Shown: positions 1 to 11,509 of the stretch, in pieces
Position numbering within the stretch: the stretch's first letter is position 1
Layout of the letters: each line of letters starts with the position of its first letter
Source of the DNA: Anaeramoeba flamelloides
Taxonomy: Eukaryota > Metamonada > Anaeramoebidae
Assembly: GCA_027625915.1 (NCBI GenBank)
Contig: JANTQA010000026.1
Coordinates: 248,001 to 312,000, forward strand
DNA: 64,000 nt
Direction of reading: 5' to 3'
Program-made: the position numbers and the translations under genes
Notes under the pieces: model-generated
The model's input: only the letters and a program-made list of their open reading frames with translations
Databases searched by the model: none
Told to the model about the DNA's origin: nothing

Positions 1-2542
1 GGTGTAGAACAATTTAAATTGTTATTTTCAAATGAACGGGTTGTATTATTTTCTCTTAGATTTTGTGTTTCATTAGATCCTAAAAAAATTTTTTCACTGT
101 GGATACTAGTTCTCCCCGGAGATAATGCTGTTAGAATTTCATTATTTTCCGAATTTTTTTCAGTGTTTGTAATATTGTTTATTGTTGGTAAAATTAAAGG
201 TCGGTTATCATACGAATCGTGTATACTTGTTTGATTAATTTCCTGTCGAATTAACTGAGGCTGTATAGTTTGTCTATTTGAATTGTTTGCCAAATTAATA
301 GTGTTTTGGAAATCTTGAAATCCATTTAATAAAAGGTTATTCTCATCAATTTCATTTGTCTCTGTTTCAACAATTTCTGTTCCAATGCTTGAATGTACGT
401 TTTCGACTGATATTAACCTATTAGTGAGGTTTTCGATAGATGAGTGTTCTGAAACTTGCTCTATATTGTCAATTTCGTTGATGTCAAATGGGGTGTGTTG
501 AAATGGGTTATTCATATCGGAGAATAATTTTTGAAACAACTTATGAGGCGGAATGTGCTTCTTAGATGCTTCTAGCTGTGCTTTTCTTTTCCTTTTTTCC
601 GGATTTGAAAGTTGATCGATAAAATTTTGACGAGTTAGAATTTGACCAGATATTCTTAATCGACTACCACGATTAAAATTTGAAAAGGTAAATTCTTTCA
701 CTTCAGTCGGAAATACATATTTGTCATTTACTTTTTTTTTTAAATTTAATGGATAAATTCCAGATTTGTTAAAAGCTTCGACAATCCTCATTGTTGAAGT
801 TGCTAAATTCAAACAATGGTCAAGTACCAAATAAAGATTTTTCTTTTTATCTTTATGTCTTTGTTGTTTTTTTAATTCGGTTTTAAAATGCCTAAAAATT
901 CCCACATCAAGTGGTTGTAACAGATGGCTTGAGTGGCCCGGTATAACAACACAATCTATAAAGTGTTGTTGTAATAAATGGATTGCCCTTAAATCAGCCC
1001 TTGAACTATGTCCATCAAGAACTAAAAGAGACCATTTATTCTTGGGAAATTTATAAAATCTTTCTTATTGACTCTACTTCTGGTATAAAAATATCTCGGG
1101 TCCATTTATAAAACAAATCTTTTGTTATGAATCCCTTTGGACTCGTTGCATACGCAAAATTAAATAAATCCTTTTCCTCAAAAACTTTGTGATTTATTGT
1201 TTTGTTTGGCATTAAAAGCAAAGTTTTCAATAAATTTCCGCGTGCTGAAATTGTTACAACAACACTCATCAACTTCCCATCAGGTTTTTGTGCCCTAAAC
1301 GCTTTTTTCTTTGATTCTGGGGTTACAACAACATATGTTTGGTTTCTTGTGAGTTTTAATGATTTTTCGTCCATATTAAAAATTAAATGAGAGACATATT
1401 CTTTTTCTTCATATAATTCTTTTAACGTTTGGAAGAATTGTTGAATCATATCTTCATTAACTATAATTCTTTGATATTCTATGGACGAGCTCCTTGTTAT
1501 TCTCAACTTATTTCTTTTAGAAAATTCGTGAACCCATATGTTAGATGTTATTAGTGGTCTTTGGATTCTATAATCAACTTGTAACCAAGATGAGATGAGT
1601 TGATTTGCTATTTCTACGGTTTCATCTAAAGTAGGTGCCCAGCCAATCATGGATAATATTTTGAGTCTTTCGACAACAAAAAGTTCTTCTGCTTTGTTCA
1701 AAAGACATGGTCTTCCACGTTTACCAACTCCTCTTCCTGTTTTTATTGCTTTTTTTGCACGATAAATTTTTCCCCTCTTTATTTTAAAAACCCCCCTTAC
1801 AAATGAAAGGTTAAAAGGGGTCATCCTCTTTCTTTCACAAACACAAATAGCAGAAGCAAACATTTCGATTTCATTGGGTATCAACAGTAATTTTGGGAAT
1901 TGGCGAAAGGGTGCGATGACTTTTTCCTTTTCATGGATCTCTTTTTGTGTACAGTCAGTTTCACTTTTAAGACACAAACTTTCAACGAAATTTAAGGCAC
2001 AAAAAAAATCTCAAATTAAAGCACAAAATCCAAATTCTAGTAAAAATAAATTGTAAAAAAAAAAATTCCAAATTTTGTGCCTTAATTTGAGATTTTTTTG
2101 TGCCTTAAATTTCGTTGAAAGTTTGTGTCTTAAAAGTGAAACTGACTGCAGCAATTGTTAAATTTTCAAACTTTGCCAATAATCGAGAGTGGATCAATTC
2201 TTGGATTTTCTCCTCGCTTTGAATATTGCTTTGTGGATCGTTCGAAGATAAATCTTCTTCAATAGTATTCCGATCATCTTGGACAACATTTAGCCTCTCT
2301 TCACCAATTACAGTCTGATCGCATTCGTGAAAATTCGACGCAACTGCACCAACAACACTTTGGACATTTTGACGAGTATTAAGATTTTCTTTTGGTGCAA
2401 GAATTCCATTGGCCAAGATCTCTTCCTCTTCCTCTTCTTCGGAACTTGAACTGGTAGACAGTGGTTCAAAATTTTGTCGATCTGTTTGATTGTCGATTTG
2501 AGTTTCAATTTCAATTTCAATTTCTGTTCTGTTGTTTTCCAT
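1..2542 (-). mobile_element. pogo/Tigger-like DDE transposase, interrupted, runs off left edge
   Basis: Cut-and-paste transposase of the pogo/Tigger (jerky, CENP-B-like) group; a plain DNA transposon. The start at 2542 gives an acidic, Glu/Gln-rich N-terminus. After the MITE at 1952-2148 the protein resumes with a helix-turn-helix region (FVRGVFKIKRGKIYRAKK, then GRPCLLNKAEELFVVERLKI). The first catalytic Asp lies in FNMDEKSL. Near 1051-1065 the frame changes (stop after ESIRKIL); in the next frame the protein continues open to base 1 with the second Asp in VLDGHSSR and the third in LLQPLDVGIF, both typical of the DDE_1 family. Removing the MITE plus one TA (199 bp) restores the reading frame between the two N-terminal parts. 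With an insertion and a frame change this copy is probably dead. Terminal repeats of the element itself were not found. Confidence 0.85.
1952..2148. repeat. MITE family M1, copy a (inside transposase gene)
   Basis: A 197-bp near-perfect palindrome. The left end is CAGTCAGTTTCACTTTTAAG and the right end is its inverted repeat. TA precedes it at 1950-1951, while the right flank reads CA, probably a mutated TA. Each arm carries the motif TTAAGGCACAAA (or close variants) three times about 24-25 bp apart. It splits the coding frame of the pogo-like transposase. Confidence 0.92.
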
Positions 2543-5500
2543 GTTTCTTCTTCTTTTCTTAAAAAAATATTGAAAAATAAAAAAAAAAATTTTCTTACTT
2601 TTAATTTTTGTTCTTTTTGTTCTTTTTTCTTTTTATTTTTTAAAAGTTTTTTGTTTTTTTTTTGTTTTTTTGTTTTTTTTTTTTTTTTGTTTTTTTTTTG
2701 TTTGATAAAAAAAAAAAAAAAATAAAAAAAAATAAAAAAAAAAAGCAAACGAGTTAAAAAAATTAAAAAGATTAAATAATAAAAAAAAATGATTCTCGGC
2801 AATTAATTTCACAGGTTTTTATACTAAATTGAGAATAGTTAAATTAATTGAACGATAATCTTTGTTAATACAAGCACATAACCAGGAGAGTCAAAAAAAG
2901 GGGATTCTTTCCAAAAGATCTTTCCAAAAAAAAACACACACTTTTCCAACAAAAACAATTTTCAAAAAAACATCTTCTTTTGGCGAATTGTGGATCGGAA
3001 CTTTGGGAATCTCTGACAAAAAATTATTACAAATATTTTCGAATTGATCTCAAAAGTCTCATTTTTACCAAAACGTTTCAAAATAAAAAGTAAAAACATT
3101 CGGTTTTATTGTTTGTGAGGTTTGCTCTCTGTTCTTCCACTCTAGAAAACTACAAAAATTTAACACGTGTTTTATTTTATTAACCTGCTTAATATTTTTT
3201 CAACATTATTTTTATCATTTTGCACGCTTTATTTAAGCAACAGTAGTGTGCATTTTTTTTTTTTTTTTTTTGAAAAATTGGGGTTGAGAAAAGCTTGAAA
3301 TCAAAGAATAAGTTAATTTATTAAATTAGAATGGTTTTCCAGAGAGTTTATCTTTTTAGTTGATCTTTTTTTTAATTTTACCATTTAAAACTAAAAAAAA
3401 AACCTTTGAAGACCAAATTAGTGCCTTTTGTGAAAAGAAAATCCCGATAATTTAGAATTTGTTTTTTTAAATGAGTTAAAACAAGAGAGTGAATCTAAAA
3501 ATATACATAATTTCAAGTGTGAAGTCAATCATTTTGGCAAAAAATGTTTTCAAGAAAAAGTTAAATTGAAACTTTATTTATTTTTATTTTTTTCATTTAG
3601 TTTTTTTAATTGTATTAATGGAAAGTATTTGATCAGTTTTCCATTTTTAGTGTTTTTTGGGTCGTAGGGGCATATTATTATTTTTTAAATAAAAAAAACT
3701 GACTAATTTTTACGAATCATTATTTCCCAGATGATCCTGTCATTAAAAATTCTTCAAAACCTTTACCCCACACAGCCTCAACCAAATTTGTCTTGATATA
3801 ACCAATTGTGTTTTGGGAGAAACGATCCAAATAAAAAAAAATTTATTAAAAAAGCCCATTAAAAATTTAAAGTGTGTTTGGCATGGATAATGTTATTGTA
3901 CAAACAATCAGAGGGGACACTCCCCTCTTAGTAATGGGTGTGAGATTTAATTCAAGGGAAAACAAAAAGAAAAAAAGAACCAAAAAGAATAAAAAAGTAA
4001 AAAAAGCCAAAATCACAACACCTCTTGGTTAATTAATACATTCATTCCACAACTACTTGAAAATTTATAATATCCTGAAATTGATTTTCTATTCTGAAAT
4101 TTTATTATGTACAACAAGCCCTAAAAGGGTATTAAAGCCCACCATGAACTATAAAATTTAAAATAGAAGATTAAAAATAAGTTATCCATATTTTACTTTT
4201 GTGGAAATTGACAAATAAATTCATTAAAATAATTACATTAAAGTGGATCTTCAATTTCCAAAATTATTAAAATCCCAGGCTTTCACAATTTTAAAAACAA
4301 AGATCAAAAAATATTTTCAAGTTTCCATGATTTCTGTGATTTCAATACTTGAGAAATTTAATTTTTGTCTTGGTTTTTACAAAAAAAAATTTCTCTAATG
4401 GAGTCAGTAAAATCGAAAGTTTTTATCTTTTGATCGAAATTGGATTTTCTATTTCAAATAAACACAACTTTATAATAGAAAACCAATTTCTATTTCTTAT
4501 AATTTTTCTCAGTAGGGTTGGAACGGATTAATTATTTGTGGAGTGAATGTAACAATTCAACCTGACATAATGATCAAAAATTATCGACAATACGATGGTT
4601 TAGCTTTAAAGTTGTTTAAAGAATTTCATTTTTTTGTGTTTGAAACTCGTGGCTATTTTTCAATTTCATTTTCGTGTTCCCTCAAAAGGTGTTCGAGTTC
4701 ACGTATCTCAAAATTTCAATTTCATTTTTCATTGAAAAAATGACACAAAATGATTTTTTGATCCTAATTGGGTGAATATTTTTCCGATCATTCAACCATA
4801 ATGTAAATGAGATTGTCACATCTTGGGTTGAGGCAAATTATTGAATTGTAAAGGAAGTCCTTAATAACCTAAAAATTAGATCTTTCAGATATAACCCTTC
4901 ATAATTTCATCATATTTATTTTAAGAGTACTTGAGAAAAACTTGAATCTTAATAAGGTAGACCTTTGTGAAAATTCTCTTTTTTGGATTTTTTCGGTTTT
5001 TCATTGTAAATCTGAATAGAAACTGCATAAATTATTATTTTTGATGAAAACATGGAATGACAAGAACAAAGAATACAGGTGTCAAACTTTTCAATATAAA
5101 ATTCCAATCATCTAAAACGGATCAACCCTTATTTTTAAAATATCCCTAAAAATTACAAAGATGAAAATTCGAATTAATTCTTCTTTTCCAAGATCTTATC
5201 TGAATTTAATTTTAAAAAATAAAGTATTGGGGTTTAAAACAATTTTCTTTTACTTTTCGAAAAGAAAAAATGGAAATTAAGAAAATAAAAAACCTTTTCA
5301 ATTTTTGACAAAATTGTGTGTCGAAGTTGTAATTCTTCAAACTTTTCAAAAGATTCGCGAATTTTATTTACTTTACGACTTTTCATAATTGTTATTTTGA
5401 GAGTTTAAAAAAAATCATCACCCTTTTGAATCAATGCGACACTACTTTAATTTTCAACAAGAGTTAAATAAATCCGAAATAATTTGATTTATTATGAATT

Positions 5501-5987
5501 ATCAAAACGAATAATTTTTGTTTGAGTCAAGATTTTGAAAAAAAAGTGTGAAACTTCCTTAAGAACTGGACAACCATTTCATTCAAAAAGAATAACTTGC
5601 CTGTGTTTTCCAAAAAAGTAAAAATATAAACTTTTTGTTACATAATCAAAATCTCTAGAACCCAAATTCACTCACAAAGGATGTGTCTTAACTTTTCTTT
5701 TCTGAACAAAAAGAATTCTCAAAACAAAGTAAAGCAAAAAAATGCAGAAAAAAAATTTCTATAAAGTCAACTGAAAAAAAAAAAAAAAATCCAAATTGTT
5801 TTATTTTTAACTTAATTCCCACAATTTTACAAGTTTCAACTATGTTGATTCTTTTCCAAACCAGAAACTTTCCCTGCAAAAGAAAATTTTCAAGAAAAGT
5901 TGAGAGTTAGCTAATCAGTTTTTAGAAACTGTGAACATTTTTTTTTGGGTAAGGAAACATTTTTTTATTGTTTTAACTTTTTTTGTA
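2543..5987. other. Intergenic, AT-rich; homopolymer tract and one element end
   Basis: No gene supported. About 2560-2790 is a dense A/T homopolymer region whose long open frames are only poly-Lys/poly-Phe. A T-run sits near 3249. The rest is unstructured AT-rich DNA apart from the inverted-repeat element end at 4418-4526, listed separately. Confidence 0.6.
4418..4526. repeat. Fragment of N-family element (one end only)
   Basis: The right boundary reads AGTAGGGTTGGAACGGAT followed by TA, matching the right end of the N-family copy at 52687-53213 (GGTAGGGTTGGAACGGCTG). An internal inverted repeat (GAAATTGGATTTTCTATT against AATAGAAAACCAATTTC) lies just inside. I could not find a matching left end, so the left limit is approximate. 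Confidence 0.45.
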
Positions 5988-7001
5988 ATGAATAAACACT
6001 TCAGTACTAAGAGCTACAAAAACCGGATGTCACGATTTTTGTCCGATCCTTTTGATCAAACAAGTATCGATCAATTTGAACGTGAGCCATCTGACGTCTT
6101 TGAAAGAGTCTCTTCTGCGGGCTATTCCATGTTTACAAATGAAAAAACAACCGCCATCCAATTCGTGACAAAAACCTTAACAGGCGATCAGGAGTTGTCT
6201 GATATTGATTTTGATATTAGTTACGATAGTGACATTACTTTTGAAAATGCCTTGTCAAGGACAGCTTCCTCAAAATCGCAATTTAACAACGATCTTTCTT
6301 CAAACCATCACAAAAACAAAAAACATTTTAAAAAAAAGAAATGCTTTAATGACGGTTACAACGACAACGAAATCTACCAGCCACAGTCTCCGATTAACTT
6401 CGATTTCACAGACAGCGAATCAAACACACAACCTGGTTCGGATTCGGTAACCGAGCCAGTTTCTTCATCATCATCATTCTCTGAAGGTTCGCTTTCTGAG
6501 AAGGAGAAAAATTATTTTGTAAACGAGAATCTTGGTCCTTACAGCATGAATCTTGGCATTGGAAAGGCTGATCTTCGCATAGGTAAGAATACCCGTATTG
6601 AGAAGGGGATTGAAAATAGTGAAAAAGAGGACGGAAAGAAGCGAAAAGAAAAAGAAAATGACGAAAACGAAGAAAACGAAGAAAACGAAAACGAAAACGA
6701 AAAAGAAAAAGAAAAAGAACAAGAAAAAGAAAAACACACCAACACCGAAATTATTCAGAACTATGAAAAATCATTTTTTGTCCCTTTAAAGCATTCGATT
6801 CATGAAATAGATTTTCAAACACACCACAACAATCAAGATACTGAAAAATCAAAACCAAAACAAATCCCAATGAATGCAAATTTACCTCAAAATGGTATAT
6901 TTGAATATTCGCATGGACAACTCTCATTCACTCGACCAACATCACCAATTGATCTTTCCAAACTAATTGAAAGCAATTTGAATCTTGCCAATAAAAACTA
7001 A
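5988..7001 (+). CDS. Unrecognised acidic low-complexity protein, 337 aa
   Basis: I do not recognise this protein. The open frame extends upstream to 5931, but that codon is GTG; the first ATG in frame is at 5988 (MNKHFSTKSYKNRMSRF), so the hydrophobic stretch upstream is unlikely to be translated. A second possible start is the Met of MSRFLSD at 6027. The N-terminal third is acidic with DFDISYDSDITFE; a His/Lys patch follows, then a Ser-rich stretch around residues 160-170, a long Lys/Glu/Asn run around residues 215-250, and a less biased C-terminus ending SPIDLSKLIESNLNLANKN. There is no membrane segment, signal peptide or recognisable domain. It is probably intrinsically disordered, and the reading frame is intact. 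Function unknown. Confidence 0.7.
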   Translation: MNKHFSTKSYKNRMSRFLSDPFDQTSIDQFEREPSDVFERVSSAGYSMFTNEKTTAIQFVTKTLTGDQELSDIDFDISYDSDITFENALSRTASSKSQFNNDLSSNHHKNKKHFKKKKCFNDGYNDNEIYQPQSPINFDFTDSESNTQPGSDSVTEPVSSSSSFSEGSLSEKEKNYFVNENLGPYSMNLGIGKADLRIGKNTRIEKGIENSEKEDGKKRKEKENDENEENEENENENEKEKEKEQEKEKHTNTEIIQNYEKSFFVPLKHSIHEIDFQTHHNNQDTEKSKPKQIPMNANLPQNGIFEYSHGQLSFTRPTSPIDLSKLIESNLNLANKN

Positions 7002-7864
7002 ATGTAATTAATGAATGAAAAAAATTGAATTTTTTTGATCTAATAACGTTTATTTTTTATGTATTTTGAACATTTCTCAAATTTTAATTCCAAAAATTTT
7101 ATCTTAGAAATTCTTCGTTAATTTATTAATGTTTATTTCAGCGAATTTCATTTTTTAAAAATTTTATGTGAATTAATGTTTTTATTTTCCTTCTTTTTGC
7201 TATTTATAATTAATAATACAAATATATTATAAAAAAAAATTTATTTTATTCTCAAATATTAGAAATATAAATAAATATTTATACTTTTTAGTTTTCTTTT
7301 CCTTTTTTATCTAATATTTTGCTTTGGATATTTGTGCATGTTTAAATAGGTCTATTTTTTGTCTTCTAGTTTTAATAAAAAGATAATTAAAAAATGATTT
7401 CAGATCCTAATTGGTTTGTAGATCAACTATTTTTTTAAAAATGTTGTATATCTAGATAATGTTGCTTTATGAGGTTTTTTCCTGTATTCAACTCAAAATA
7501 AATTTTGACTTTTTAGCTCAAAATAGTTGTTTTGAATTTAGTTAATATTTTTCTCCTTTTTTTCTCTATTTTTCCAAGTTATTAAACATTTTTTTCTTTT
7601 TATTTTTTTTTAATTTTGCTTATTTAGCCAAGTTTTTTTATTTGTTTTTTTTTCTTTTTCTTCTTATATATATATATATATAATTTCCCTTTTTTTTAAG
7701 AAAGTAAAGTCAAGTTGGAAAAAAAAAAAAGATCTTATTAGTATTATTTTTATTGAAGAAATATAAATTAAAACCTTCAGATGGTTTAACATAGAATTAC
7801 TCAGTGGAAATTTAAAGATAAAATCACAGATTTCACGTCTGTTCAATGTATACGACATACCTAA

Positions 7865-7865
7865 A

Positions 7866-7902
<37 letters not shown>
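7865..7902. repeat. Compound (CA)n(TA)n microsatellite
   Basis: About ten CA units run directly into about eight TA units, an alternating purine-pyrimidine stretch. Confidence 0.95.
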
Positions 7903-8813
7903 AATATAAAGCAATAATAAAAATAAACGAAAAGAAAAAAGGAGAGAGAAAAAAAAAAGAAATTTAAAAATAATTCCTAAAAAACAATTCGTAAAAAACC
8001 AAAATCAAAAAAAAAAAAAAATATTATCTTTATTAGAAAAATAACAAAATATGGACTTGATACCTTTGGCAAATTTAAATTAATTTGATAAATGATCATG
8101 GATTTTCATTTGGAGTTTTTGTTTAATCGTTGTATTTCTGTTTACTTTTTGATCCAGTTTACTTTAAACTTTTGTAGATTTTTTGTATTTGCTTTTTAGA
8201 TTTTAGTTTCAAGTTAGTAACGCTTTCTCATTACAGTATTTAAATGTTATCTAGTATTCACCATATCTTTTTTTTTATACATATAAAACTCTCTTTCTCA
8301 AATATCAAGTAAATTTTGACCTGGAAAAGATGTAAAAAAATAAAAAAAAAATTCTTATATAATTCAATGAAAGATTATGTAAATTGAGACTTTGCAAACA
8401 ATTTGAAAACGTATACATTTCTTATCAAAAAATCTTATTTAGAACATTTTCTCATCAAAAATTCAGTAAAATTGGTAAATTCAATTATTTATTTCCCCTT
8501 AAAGTTTTTATTTGAATTTCCCTTTTTAACACATGTTACTGAACTCTAAAATAGAATTATATTATTCTGGTGAAAATAATAAGTACCGAAAAGTTTAATC
8601 CATTTTCCAAATTAAAACTAATGTTACTTTAAGACAGAACCCCTATATACCAAGTGAAGAAAGAAAACAATAATAAACAATAACAAAATATGAAATTTAT
8701 TTCTTAAAATCATATTACTAAAAAATAAACTCCAAAATAAAAAATCAAAAGTGTTAATTTTTCTTTGAAAACAAATAAAAAATAGTAAAATTTTGAATAA
8801 AATTTCTACTTAA

Positions 8814-8981
8814 GGGATCAGTCTCTATTATTTTTTTGACTAATTTCTAAATTAAGAGTCCTTATCTAGAAATAGGTTTAATATTGAAAATAAACAGGGT
8901 GTTTAAATCTAAGTAAGTGGTAATTTTTTTTTCTCAGTCTCAATTAAATTTAAGTAAAAAAAACTATTAGAGAGTAGTAAC
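8814..8981. repeat. Short TTAA-flanked MITE
   Basis: A 168-bp segment with TTAA on both sides (8810-8813 and 8982-8985). The left end GGGATCAGTCTCTATTATTT resembles the ends of the element at 21614-22550; the inward sequence also resembles that element's right subterminal region (AAATTAAGAGTCCTTATCTAG). The right end is more diverged. Confidence 0.5.
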
Positions 8982-10589
8982 TTAACAATAATTCTTCAAT
9001 TTCAAAAAAAAAAAAATTGAAAAGATAACGAAAATTTTTTTAAAAATTTCATTCTTAATTTAAAATTTTTACAAAAAAATCAAGGATTTGCCTCAAAATA
9101 GATTTGTACTTTGATAAACTCATGTGTTCCGAATTAGATTTTTACTTGGAACAAAAAGGAAAAATAGCAAGGGTTTTGTTTGAAATATCTTTTTAATTTT
9201 CTTAAATCCGGTTGTAATGTTTTTATTCATTCCGATTATTTTTTTAATTGCAAACAAAATATAATTCTTATAAACAATCCCAATAAATGAACCTCTATCC
9301 ATTTTTTTTTTTTTTTTTTGGGTATTAAATTTAATAATTTTTCAATTTTGATAAGATTTACTCTATAATTATATTATCTAAAAATACTATCAAAATTCTG
9401 AGAATTAAAATGATTAAATCTATCAGTTATTCATAATAATAATAAGTGTGTTTGATTGTCAATAATTTTACCAGTCTTCAATCTCAAAAAATATTAAATT
9501 TTTTATTCTTTGAGATACGAAATAATTCATTTTTATATACAAAATTAACTTCATCAAAATCAAAATCATTCTGAGTCTTCTATTTAACTAATATCAAATT
9601 ATAAAATGTATTTGTCAAGATAAAAACTTTTTAAAAATCAAAGTAATTTTTGACAAATAAAAAAATCAAAAGAAACAAAATTTTCAAATAGAGACAATAA
9701 GATATAATCTCCAAAACTCATAACTTAACATCACCTAAAACAATACAATTCTTTAAATATTACTCAAATTGTTAAATATTTCAAAGTTAAGGGGGTGAAT
9801 TACCTAATGGAGAAACACTAAAAATTTAAATAAAGCAATGCCTTTGATTGACTTATAAGGAAGTATGTACACTTTACCATCTTGAAAAATTTGATTTGTG
9901 TAAACTTTACTAAAAAAAAATTTTCTAAGTACCACTTGATATTGAAACTTTGAAACGAAAACATTAGCTGCTCTATTTGTGAAAAAGAAAACGAACTCAA
10001 ATTAAATCAGAGTTTAATTTTTAATTTTTCGATTTTTTGAACATTTTTTTTTTGATTAAATTTTTGGTTTTATTAAATTTGGATATATATCGAGAAATCT
10101 GTTTATACGAACGAGTGAAATTAATCAAAGAGTAAACCGAAACAAATAGGTCCAAAAAGATATATATTTAAAATAATTATTTCTTTTTGAAAACCAAAAA
10201 CGAAAGATCACATTTATAAATAAATTTGTTGAAATCAAGAATTAAAAAAGAAAAAATTGATAAAAGCCTATTTTCAAAGATTTTTTTGTTTCTCTTTTTA
10301 ATTTGTATGAATCTTAACAATTTATAGCCTTGAAATCCCCCCACACAACTATTTATTATTATTTTACAAAATATTTTTTTAAACCTTTTGTAACAAATTT
10401 ACTTTCAAAATTCTTTTTTCAAATATTTTTATCAAACAATTCCAAAATAAAGAATAAAATTTCAAAAATCAAAATAAAGGGGTCGAATTCTCGGAATCAA
10501 AAAAAGTTACTACAGGTTCAACCCAAAAAAAAAGAAAAAATTAGAAAAAAATTCAATCAGATACAAAATTATTTTTAATTCTAAATTTA

Positions 10590-10784
10590 CAGCCAGTTAC
10601 ACTTTTAAGGCACAAACTTCAACCAAATACAAGACACAAAAAAATCTCAAATTAAGGCACATATTTGGGAATTTTTTTTTTTACAATTTTTTTTTCTAGA
10701 ATGTGAATTTTGAGCCGTTATTTGAGATTTTTTATTGTGCCATAAATTTTGTTGAAGTTTGTACCTTATTAGTAGAACTGACTG
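10590..10784. repeat. MITE family M1, copy b
   Basis: 195 bp, flanked by TA on both sides (10588-10589 and 10785-10786). It begins CAGCCAGTTACACTTTTAAG and ends with the diverged complement TAGTAGAACTGACTG. It is the most diverged of the five M1 copies, so probably the oldest. Confidence 0.9.
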
Positions 10785-11509
10785 TAATCAAGAATAAATA
10801 ATGATAAATTAAAACAAATACTTTCTTAAAATCTTTATTTCTGATGATGAATTGAATATATTTCCTATTTTCTTGAACAAAATCTAGAATTAGATGAATT
10901 AAATGAAAATAGGATTTGTAAATTCATTTAAGAATATTTTTTCAGAAATAAATTGTAATTTGTTTCTCAATAATTTCAAACAAAAGTATTTACATAAATA
11001 ATTGAAAAAAAAACCAAATTAAGAAGAAGCAATTGTATCAAATGTTACAGATAAGATCAAGAAATAAAAGATTTTTCTTTATTTTTTCTTGATCAATTTT
11101 TTCTTTTTTTTGAATTCTATTTTTTACCTTGAATGAAAATATTTTATACTAGGATATATCTCACTCTCATATTTATTAAAATATCAATACATTTGGTTAA
11201 AGAAATGATTTGAATGAATTCAGTTTTGTATAAATTGTGGCACTCAAAATTTGAAAAATGTACGTACTCCCTTAAAAAAAAAGTTACTATTTTACTCTAA
11301 TACTCATTAAAGACAAGAAACTCCTTCAAACATTCTTTTTTTCTGATTAAAAAGAACAAAATTATTCTCATTTCAGGAAAACTCATTCGAAAATTTTAAT
11401 TGTGCTGATTCATTTTTTTTCTTCTTTTTTCAAACCGCTTTTGCCCCCAATTATTTGGCTTTTTCAATAAAAAAAGACAAAAAGTAACTCCAAAGATCCA
11501 AACCAAACG

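Larger units (their letters stand above)
7002..11509. other. Intergenic, AT-rich; microsatellites and two small elements
   Basis: No gene supported. It contains a (TA)n run near 7667-7683, a compound (CA)n(TA)n run at 7865-7902, a short TTAA-flanked element at 8814-8981 and the M1 MITE at 10590-10784. Open frames near 9120, 9818 and 10330 have random composition. Confidence 0.6.

Noticed and set aside
2308-2802. Long open frames rich in Lys or Phe over the A/T tract
   Set aside because: They are translations of homopolymers overlapping the transposase N-terminus; no domain or balanced composition.
5931-5987. Hydrophobic N-terminal extension of the 5988 gene
   Set aside because: It would require a GTG start in a eukaryotic gene; the first ATG is at 5988. 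A GTAAGG at 5949 raised the idea of an intron, but the frame is open through it and nothing supports splicing.
10330-10578. 82-codon frame upstream of M1 copy b
   Set aside because: Composition is Phe/Lys/Ile/Asn noise, with no ATG start and no recognisable motif.
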